64,000 nucleotides of DNA from Chloroflexota bacterium (GTDB taxonomy: Bacteria; Chloroflexota; Anaerolineae; B4-G1; SLSP01). The notes below the pieces were generated by a model that saw only the letters and a list, made by a program, of their open reading frames with translations, searched no databases and was not told the origin of the DNA. The position numbers were made by a program, and so were the translations under genes. The stretch spans positions 1 to 64,000 of the forward strand of contig JAKQHY010000109.1 in NCBI GenBank assembly GCA_029555965.1. The letters are read 5' to 3'. Position 1 is the stretch's first letter. Each line of letters opens with the position of its first letter. Below, in pieces: positions 37,101 through 43,100 of this stretch.

Positions 37101-37733
37101 TTCGTGGTCACGAATGGCGTGGACGGCGACGGCGACGGGATGCCGGACGATTGGGAAATGGCTAACACATCTCTCTTCAAACCCGCCATCCTGCCGGGCG
37201 GCGACGAGGACAACGACGGGGTAACGAACCTGCAAGAATACCAGGCGCAAACGTCGCCCTGGCAGCAGGATGGCGACGGCGACGGCTTCAGCGACCAGGA
37301 AGAGCAGCAGGCCGGCACCGATCCGCTGGACAGTCGCAGTTTCCCGGCGCAGGTCACACAGCCGCGCCTGGAAATCAATCATCGGATCGTCATCCGCAGC
37401 AAAAAAGGCGCGACCGAACAACACACCATGAACCTCTTTTATCAAAACACTGGCGGCGGGACTCTGATGTTGGTTCCTAGCAGCGACAGCGCGTGGATCG
37501 CCCCCATGATCTTTCATCTGCTCCCGCCGTTCGCGGGGGATGGCGTCCGGTTGGAAGTGGATACCAGCGGATTGCAGCCCGGCTTCTACTCCAGCATCGT
37601 GCGCCTGAACCCGGCGGCCGGCAGCCAGCTTATCGGCGAACCGCAGTGCATCCGCGTGGATACGTGGGTATCGCCGGCGGATGACGAGATTCCTATACGG
37701 CAGCTCTACTTGCCGTTGGTGATGCGGCAGTAA
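31170..37733 (+). CDS. Very large secreted multidomain protein (DNRLRE, Fn3, Ca-binding repeats, YLPLVMR tail)
   Basis: The 2187-aa protein starts at ATG 31170 behind a perfect AAGGAGGT. A short signal-like N-terminus leads to about 300 residues resembling the front of RHS-type proteins (HYALVQGSRPMHYQDEEGAWRRIDP in two pieces, YPVVLDPVF). Next is a DNRLRE-like domain (about 355-540), then long unassigned beta regions. Two Fn3-like domains lie at about 1763-1975 and calcium-binding thrombospondin-3-like repeats (DGDGDGMPDDWE, DEDNDGVTNLQEYQ, DGDGDGFSDQEE) at about 1980-2057. A BACON-like domain and QLYLPLVMRQ close the chain. No catalytic or toxin domain was recognised. It is probably a cell-surface or matrix protein. 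Confidence 0.9.
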   Translation: MAGSLVLLRRCLRAAGQGLLALAFLVGDAPLAPSPNRSIPSSAGFLQNGVTVAGTVQTIPSAVTTSSPFPFEPVAPEPPLAVGLPLAAVGKLELTEKRTVDSATFDMGDGHYALVQGSRPMHYQDEEGAWRRIDPAFTAVANGWVNTTNAINTGLSPRSSKANLTINQSGVGWEPRALEVVNAAGQVTSLATPLPDADALTGTLSADARTVTYAGSWSDTALQDRWESAYGQAAYSLKIDKALTGFGSRSGFVDLRVTLHLFPGTQLQINGRPLDPAELPLETRDELAFVNAQGETLWLQPPSAYEEGNPAARVEGRYTLAAGTDASTVELAARIPSEWLAAADRQYPVVLDPVFQVRTGTVVRRARYHNDGSFWGNDNVTTPELGQFLDGVVRIMVKFALPMMPPNTVINNAYLVLAPTDINYATRNYLTVGAAAYALSNDTWISSGSVEPQYEATALSPIGDSTLSYSRGNLESFDSVTWDVTALAQSWAPTALNPGGTNYGVILRQTTEFCNDWSRPDCGGFYVADQFTKDDLRDVEAFYTRETGEYTPPPRGGIRLVVIYSGPTLNEGQLITGIAGGLSNPLSNDPYFHVDHEYRLQALPSHWQAAVARGLDGTFGPNPPTNYNDLYGQDLGGSVLMDLYDTADTAQTMDPPQASGLSYILLNGRGAAGQQYRLRVPPNTTSAPPNGYDIQVIGEKADLTVPINSSTVITYTWNGAGFDTHDPLALWNINLPSGSHARVDIDILAHNHQDSGRHPIPGTYDYARGFAGQLYLSGAAYRGASGSFRPMKSNVNPTDTAIPDGSVRLTSGTFTAGYVPYALALTYLGPQMTIYTCLGGGEFCSPQVAHLKFTYRVRVTACSGDTFPTRSGVCQEIKCPTTAFPPSGRVANVMGMQLWSENGWTSGQNNDGPAPLIGAMNEVAPTVAVVGGKITYDASAFTIDADSEVMLVNCGTLAVPTNPIDNNYFSVYANTAMESQEMYDESWIEPTTAQSASTFNPWRTEDVADTSGGAAPNVYPITGLVWNSVTLLRRTGNDLHFTVSYSTDYRGWPALQSTVTQVGADDPPDVAGTLILDLGETFSMDTTPAGGKDQARTFELVRASAATITQPDNLGGASKPVQAVLLGMGQKIPSDPAQLCIGNGVGCVDLRALDDTPADRLNPRRQWQMPDVHISGQPGMVVMSTVGNLQVYSVDHPNMPMATQDVGGQYSFDTFGAGVTVEMEPCAPGEPAVMVIRGETRMTMPNIGDGSNPDGVIAASFKLCQTKLRSVSFQFHSPVGLPIGSSGLFVTGMTGQVDLSPNYTQIKFTLDFQAAQGGDGGLMKGSGSVLIDTRGYFEFSGAGKILGVLNASGKLWVAWTPLDLGFEMNVSYSDWLTGMARAHMWEGQGWQHRYPWLPDNDERHIAAQIAATISIEEGAAFSWWFIDIPPWDIDFGIEVAFGQFCTNSSCTGYEWGVKGKFTIVGYDIGLYYGFDDGFDFILGNDDHVLIDQYGGATAMRASAAGVKVQQAALAVNGVATETFNVSADAESLLFALGWQAGAPQVTILDPNGVDAATGAMYTVAISETTYNRLIGVKLKQPTPGVWRAVLSNLTGQEHYKFVYLANKGAPGEAANPGHFLTPSAFGDNATGVYTLTWTVPPGTSPSATISLNYTQYYWVDNISTYWDADTRVKDVPIVKNLPFNTGFYHWDTSGLVNGYYGIRAIVDDGVNDIPTRPSYPKDSCQTRDELPSERAFDTQRFPGLSTFASFTQTVNPSPPGMVVITDTIAPAAPVSLTLKGVDSAILARWNPSPEKDVVGYLVRWGVGQRWGMPIQWHWVDYNEMRVSATVSPTVRLGGLSNEDPGLLNAYGVMVSAIDVNNNVSVASPIITAQPTGDAMSQVPSAPVGPTLGTITSSCTIYRRCTSTATLSWSPGAGPTPASYRLVYTRLSPSVVVAYTETTGAALTLNLTTGATYSVTVSAANSEGWRSGNSAGVQFVVTNGVDGDGDGMPDDWEMANTSLFKPAILPGGDEDNDGVTNLQEYQAQTSPWQQDGDGDGFSDQEEQQAGTDPLDSRSFPAQVTQPRLEINHRIVIRSKKGATEQHTMNLFYQNTGGGTLMLVPSSDSAWIAPMIFHLLPPFAGDGVRLEVDTSGLQPGFYSSIVRLNPAAGSQLIGEPQCIRVDTWVSPADDEIPIRQLYLPLVMRQ

Positions 37734-37740
37734 GGGGGCT

Positions 37741-38052
37741 TACCTTCCAATCCGTGTTGTTTCGCTGGCGGGTATTGCCCGCCAGCGAAACGACATCTTT
37801 CAAACACCCCCTCTGAGTGCGCCTCGCGGGCTAGAATGAGTTCTCGGATAGCAGGGTCTTATCATTCTCCCGCCGGATGGTGCGCCGCGATACAGGAGAT
37901 GGCTAAAGCCGTGATTCTTAAAGGGGTTTTGTGGTGACGGGCCAGCGCCCGTCACCACAAAACCGCCTTTTTACCGGCGGCTTCAGCCGCAAAATCTGCC
38001 CGGTAAGCGTGGGGCGACGAGAATGATAAAGCCCTGTCTCGGATAGGTTTTC
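37741..38052. mobile_element. Partial element B copy 2, interrupted by element A copy 2
   Basis: 37741-37851 matches the centre and right half of element B at 55716. The inner hairpin GTTTCGCTGGCGGG (37759-37772) pairs with CCCGCCAGCGAAAC (37778-37791). The following CTTTCAAAC...GCGGGC...TTCTCGGATAG aligns with the B right arm. The B terminus then resumes at 38037 (TCTCGGATAGGTTTTCT) after element A. The hairpin also serves as a likely terminator for the 2187-aa gene. The left half of B is not visible. Confidence 0.6.
37853..38035. mobile_element. Palindromic element A, copy 2 (183 bp)
   Basis: The ends are AGGGTCTTATCATTCTC and GAGAATGATAAAGCCCT. The inner 18-bp stem GGTTTTGTGGTGACGGGC (37925-37942) pairs with 37947-37964. 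Relative to copy 1, one base pair has changed from C-G to T-A on both arms, which keeps the stem. The right mini-hairpin GCGGCTTCAGCCGC is identical in both. The direct repeat TCTCGGATAG flanks it (37842-37851 and 38037-38046). There is no coding content. Confidence 0.8.
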
Positions 38053-38083
38053 TATTGGTAATTTGCCAATAGTTGGCTATAAT
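38053..38083 (+). promoter_or_regulatory. Promoter with overlapping dyad, thioredoxin-VKOR gene
   Basis: TTGGTA (38055-38060), a 17-nt spacer and a perfect TATAAT (38078-38083). The inverted repeat TATTGG-7-CCAATA (38053-38071) covers the -35 box and could be an operator. Confidence 0.5.
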
Positions 38084-38157
38084 AAAAACGAATTACCCGC
38101 GCGGTGTTTTGCCACTACATGGTACATTCACCCTACATTCTATTTCAGAGGCTGTGG

Positions 38158-39315
38158 ATGAAGACACGATTTTGCTATGTACTGTTAAGCCTATGTTTGC
38201 TGAGCGGCCTACTGGCTTTGCCGGCGGCGGCCGATGCGGCGGTCGTCCGGGCCGTCATGTTTTACTCGCCATCGTGCGGTCACTGCCATTACATTGTCAG
38301 CGAGGTCTTGCCGCCGCTGTTGGAAAAATATGGCGACCAATTCATGATTGTCGGCGTCAATGTCGCCGAAGAAGGCGGGCAGGCATTGTATCAAGCCGCC
38401 ATCACGCAGTTTGCCATCCCGGATGAGCGGCTAGGGGTGCCCACGTTGATTATTGGGGATAGCGTTCTGGTCGGTTCCGGCGAAATCCCCGACCAACTGC
38501 CAGGACTGATCGAGACGTATCTGGCGCAGGGCGGACTGGATTGGCCCGCCATCCCCGGCCTGGCCGAGGCGCTGGCCGCGAGCGCTCCCACGTCAGAACC
38601 GCCCACGCCGTCGCCCACGCCGTTGTCTGCCGCAGTCGTTGAGACTGCGCCCGCTGCCACCGCGGTCGTGCCTACCGCGACGGCGGCCCCTACTATTCCC
38701 GGCATCGTTACCGATGATGGCGGTTGGCGCGCGCGCTTTGCCCGCGATCCACTCGGCAACGGCATCTCCATCGCGGTATTGGTGGGGATGATTGTCAGCG
38801 TCCTCTACCAGGGGATCGCGCTGACCCGCGCGCCCGGCGAGGCCGCCCTGCGCCGCTGGACGTGGGCCATCCCGCCGCTGGTCGTGCTGGGGGTGATTGT
38901 CGCGGGCTATCTGGCCTACGTGGAAACGCAGCAGGTCGCCGCCGTCTGCGGGCCGGTCGGGGATTGCAATGCCGTGCAGCAGAGCGAGTTCGCCCTGCTG
39001 TTGGGCTTCCTGCCCATCGCCGTGCTGGGTCTGATGGGCTACGTGGGAATCGGCGCAGCGTGGGGTGTGGCGCGTTATATGCCTGATCCGTGGGCCAACC
39101 TCGCAAAGCTGGCGCTGGTGGGGATGGCCTGGTTCGGCATTGCTTTCTCCATCTATCTGACTTTCTTGGAACCGTTCGTCATTGGCGCGACGTGCGCCTG
39201 GTGTCTCACCTCGGCGGTGGTGATGACGGCATTGTTCTGGGTGATCGCCCCTTTGGCTTCGCCAACATGGTCCGCCTTACGCGCCGCTGGCCGTGCGCCG
39301 CAGCCCGAACCCTGA
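38158..39315 (+). CDS. Thioredoxin-VKOR fusion, periplasmic disulfide formation
   Basis: The 385-aa protein starts at ATG 38158 (GAGGCTGTGG upstream). Residues 1-27 are a signal sequence. The thioredoxin-like domain (28-140) has the active site Cys40-Gly-His-Cys43. A Pro/Thr-rich spacer (about 140-190) leads to a VKOR domain with four or five membrane helices, the loop pair Cys264-x5-Cys270 (CGPVGDC) and the quinone-side pair Cys346-Ala-Trp-Cys349. VKOR fusions oxidise secreted proteins and pass electrons to quinone. The usual order is VKOR first and thioredoxin last; here it is reversed. The large secreted neighbours are plausible clients. Confidence 0.92.
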   Translation: MKTRFCYVLLSLCLLSGLLALPAAADAAVVRAVMFYSPSCGHCHYIVSEVLPPLLEKYGDQFMIVGVNVAEEGGQALYQAAITQFAIPDERLGVPTLIIGDSVLVGSGEIPDQLPGLIETYLAQGGLDWPAIPGLAEALAASAPTSEPPTPSPTPLSAAVVETAPAATAVVPTATAAPTIPGIVTDDGGWRARFARDPLGNGISIAVLVGMIVSVLYQGIALTRAPGEAALRRWTWAIPPLVVLGVIVAGYLAYVETQQVAAVCGPVGDCNAVQQSEFALLLGFLPIAVLGLMGYVGIGAAWGVARYMPDPWANLAKLALVGMAWFGIAFSIYLTFLEPFVIGATCAWCLTSAVVMTALFWVIAPLASPTWSALRAAGRAPQPEP

Positions 39316-39373
39316 AAAAATGCTGAAAATTCGACAGACAGTCGAATGAAAATTTAATTCAAGGAGAATCCTC

Positions 39374-39751
39374 ATGACTGCATTACCCGAAATCGTCACT
39401 CAGGCCTGGGAGCAACGGGAAGGCCCCGCTGTGTTGGCCACGGTGGACGCCGCCAGCGTCCCCAACGCGATCTATGCCACTTGTGTCCGCCTTGTTGGGG
39501 CGGATACGCTGGTGGTGGCCGACAACTTCTTCAACAAGACCCGCGCGAACATCCTGGCGGGCAGTCAGGCCGCGCTGTTGTTCATCACCAAGGAAGGCAA
39601 AGCCTACCAGGTGAAAGGCCGTATTGAATATCACACGGCAGGGCCGGTGTTTGACGAAATGAAACAATGGAACCCGGCCAAACTGCCGGGTCACGCCGCC
39701 GCCGCCCTGAAAGTGGAGCAGGTTTTTGCGGGCGGCGAACAACTGGCCTGA
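39374..39751 (+). CDS. Pyridoxamine 5'-phosphate oxidase-like flavin split-barrel protein
   Basis: The 125-aa protein matches the PPOX/FMN-binding split-barrel fold. It has GPAVLATVDAASVPNAIYATCV, LVVADNFFNKTRANI (phosphate-binding strand-turn) and ALLFITKEGKAYQVKGRIEYH. It is shorter than PdxH and lacks the PLP-site tail, so a small flavin- or F420-dependent reductase or binding protein is more likely than true PNPO. AAGGAGAA lies before the ATG, and the gene is 58 bp after the VKOR fusion. Confidence 0.85.
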   Translation: MTALPEIVTQAWEQREGPAVLATVDAASVPNAIYATCVRLVGADTLVVADNFFNKTRANILAGSQAALLFITKEGKAYQVKGRIEYHTAGPVFDEMKQWNPAKLPGHAAAALKVEQVFAGGEQLA

Positions 39752-39774
39752 AAAGGTCAAATCATTTTTCAGCC

Positions 39775-39810
39775 AGCATCGCCGCCGGTCTGATGACCGG
39801 CGGCGATGCT
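39775..39810 (+). terminator. 15-bp hairpin after the split-barrel gene
   Basis: AGCATCGCCGCCGGT pairs with ACCGGCGGCGATGCT around CTGATG, 24 bp after the stop codon. Confidence 0.75.
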
Positions 39811-39829
39811 GATCTTCTGCGCGGTCGTT

Positions 39830-39977
39830 ATATGCGGCTTTGCCGCGCATTTCCCCCAAGGACGTCCCCCCGGCTGTCTGCACTGTGGGCTACCGCCCGT
39901 CGCCGCAAAACAGCCTTTTTCCCGGCGGCTTTGGCCGCAAAATTACCCCGGTGGAGCATGCCCGCCTAGAAAGCCCT
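39830..39977. mobile_element. Degenerate element A copy
   Basis: The right half is recognisable: CCCGTCGCCGCAAAACAGCC, GGCGGCTTTGGCCGCAAAAT and a terminal AAGCCCT at 39971-39977. The left half retains only GCGGCTTTGCCGC. The central stem no longer pairs well, so this looks like an old, decayed copy. Confidence 0.5.
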
Positions 39978-39986
39978 GCTGTCGAG

Positions 39987-40015
39987 TTGGTTCGTTTGTA
40001 TGAGTAGTGTATACT
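39987..40015 (+). promoter_or_regulatory. Sigma70-type promoter of the 1817-aa repeat protein
   Basis: TTGGTT (39987-39992), a 17-nt spacer and TATACT (40010-40015). It predicts a leader of about 150 nt. Confidence 0.5.
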
Positions 40016-40170
40016 GCTGTTTCAAAGAAAGCTCACTCTACCCCGTGTGGCTTTGCGGCAGTTCTCGTCCGCAACAAAGGCCACGAGGGCCGACGTGAGT
40101 TCTTGTTGTTTATGGGCGCGGCGGGCGCCCAGGCACCTTTTCAATCGAGAATCAATTTAAGGAGGGACCG

Positions 40171-43100
40171 ATGAACACTAAAATTCGCCATATCATAGGG
40201 GCAACCGTGAGTGGGTTGTTCCTGGCTGTTTTGCTCTTGCTTTTGCACCCCGCAGTGGACGCGCGCCCCCTCGACGAGCCGCCTCCCCCCCGGCGCCCCG
40301 GCGCCATCACCGCCGACGGCGCCATCACCGGCGTCGTCACCGGCGACGACACCGCGGCGCCGATTGCCGGAGTGCAAATCTGTGCTTACCGGGAAGCGCC
40401 CCACGTTTACCGATGCGCCAGCACAGACGCCGGCGGCGTCTATTCCATCAGCGTGCCGGCCGGCAACTACCAGGTCATCTTTTTGCCGCCGGATTACCAC
40501 ATGAATGAATATTACGATAACGTGCCCTACAACTCACCTAACAGTCACACTCCAGTCGCGGTCGCCGACGACACCGTTACCCCCAACATCAACGCGGGCC
40601 TGGCCGTCGGGATGCAGATCGGCGGGCAAGTGACCGACGAGATAACCGGCAATCCGTTGCTGGGCGTCACGGCCTACGTCGAAGACCCCGGGGGTTATTA
40701 CTACGCCTACGGCAGCACCGGCGCCGATGGCGTGTATACCGCCACCCCCGGATTGCCCGCAGGATCGTACCGGGTGCAATTTGCGGATTACGGAGGGATG
40801 TGCGCCACCGAGTATTACTCCAATGTCTATCTCCCCGGCCAGGCAACGCTCGTCACCCTGACCACCGCCAACCTCACCGGCATAGATGCCGTGTTGACGC
40901 AGGCGGCGGTGATCACCGGCCTCGTCACCGACGGCGGCCCCTTGAGCAACATCCAGATCGACGCTTATTTCGCCGACGAGGACGCATACGCCAACGGCGC
41001 CAGCACCGATGCCAATGGCGTCTATCGCCTGACAGGCCTGGCCCCCATCGCCTACAAACTGCGGTTCTACGATTCCACCGGCCAATATCTGGTCGAATGG
41101 CATCAGGATAAGCCCAATTGGGACGCCGCCGACCCCATCTCCCTCACCGGCGGCGTGACGACCACCGTCAACGCGCAACTGACAACAGGCGCGGTCCTCA
41201 CCGGCACGGTCACAGCGGAGGGCAGCGGCGTTCCCTTGACGCACATTCGGGTCAGTGCCTACGACGCGATCACCGGCGACTCCATCGCCGGCGATTATAC
41301 CGACGTCCTTGGCGTTTACCGCATCGGTGGACTGGTCGGCGGCGTCTACAAATTGCGGTTCCAGGATTATGCCGGCGTCTACCTGGACGAATATTACGAC
41401 GACAAACCCGACCTCGCCAGCGCGGACACCATCGTGCTGACGGTCGGTGTGACCACCACGGTGGACGCTGTGCTGACGCCTGGCGCGGTCATCAGCGGCA
41501 CGGTCACGGACGCTGGCCACGGCACAGGCTTGGACGCCATCAACATTATCGCCTACGACGCCACCACCAACAATTACGCTGGGCAAGGCGCCACCGACGC
41601 CGCCGGCATCTACCGCATCGGCGGACTGGCGTCCGGCGGCTACAAGCTCTATTTCTACGACAACGGCGGCATCTACATCGCCGAGTACTACGATGACAAA
41701 CCCAACCTCGCCGGCGCGGATCCTGTGATGGTGACGGCCGGCGTGACGACCACCGTGAACGCCGCGTTGACGCCTGGTGCGGTCATCAGCGGCACGGTCA
41801 CGGACGAGAATCACGGCGCCGGCCTGAACAGCGTCACCGTCGTCGCCTATGACGCGGCCACCGACTACTACGTCCGGGAGGATACCACCACCGCCGCCGG
41901 CATCTACCGCATCGGCGGACTGGCGGCCGGCAGCTACAAGCTCTATTTTTATGACCCCAGCGGCGTTTACCTGAACGAGTACTACGATGACAAACCCGAC
42001 CTCGCCAGCGCGGACCCCATCGCGCTGACGACCGGCGTGACGACCACCGTGAACGCCGTGCTGACCCCTGGCGCGGTCATCAGCGGCACGGTCACGGACG
42101 AGAGCCACGGCGCCGGCCTGAACAGCGTCACCGTCACCGCCTACGACGCGGCCACCGGCAACTACATCCGGGATGACGCCACTGACGCCGCCGGCGTCTA
42201 TCGCATCGGCGGACTGGCGGACGGCAGCTACAAGCTCTATTTTTATGACCCCAGCGGCGTCTACATTGCCGAGTACTATGACGACAAGCCCGACCTCGCC
42301 AGCGCGGACCCCATCGTACTGACGGCCGGCGTGACGGCCACCGTGAACGCCGCGTTGGCGCCCGGCGCGGTTATCAGCGGCACGGTCACGGACGAGAGCC
42401 ACGGCGCCGGCCTGCACAGTGTCACCGTTACCGCCTACGACGCGGCCACCGGCGACTACATCCGGGATGACGCCACTGACGCCGCCGGCGTCTATTGCAT
42501 CAGCGGACTGGCGCCCGGTAGTTACAAACTTTACTTCTACGACTATAATGGCGTCTACGTAAGCGAGTACTATGATGACAAGCCCAACTTTGACATTGCT
42601 GACCCGATTGCAGCGACACCCGGCATGACAGTCACCGCGAACGCCGCACTGGCACAAGGCGGGATACTCAGCGGCACGGTTACAGAGGCAGGGAGCGGCC
42701 TGCCTCTGGATAACATAGACGTCAACGTCTACGATGCCGCCACCGACGCTTACGTCAAAGACGCCAACACCGACGCGGATGGCATCTATCGCATCAGCGG
42801 ACTGGCCGCCGGCGGCTACAAACTCTACTTCCGCGATCCTAACAGCGCCTACATGGGCGAATACTACGATGACAAATCCTCCCTGGCGACCGCCGATCCG
42901 ATTGCCGTGACGGCCGGACTGACGACAACGGCAAATGCCGCCCTGACGGCGGGGGGAGTCCTCAGCGGCGCCGTCACCGAAGAGGGCAGCGGCGCGCCGT
43001 TGGCGGGCATCCAGGTCAGAGCCTACGACGCGGCCACCAACACCTCTATTGCCAGTGTCGCCACCGACGCCGCCGGCGTCTACCGCCTCGGCGGGCTGGC

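Noticed and set aside
40534..42657. 707-codon minus-strand frame opposite the repeat protein
   Set aside because: Its regular repeats merely mirror the sense-strand repeats, and it has no ribosome site or domain.
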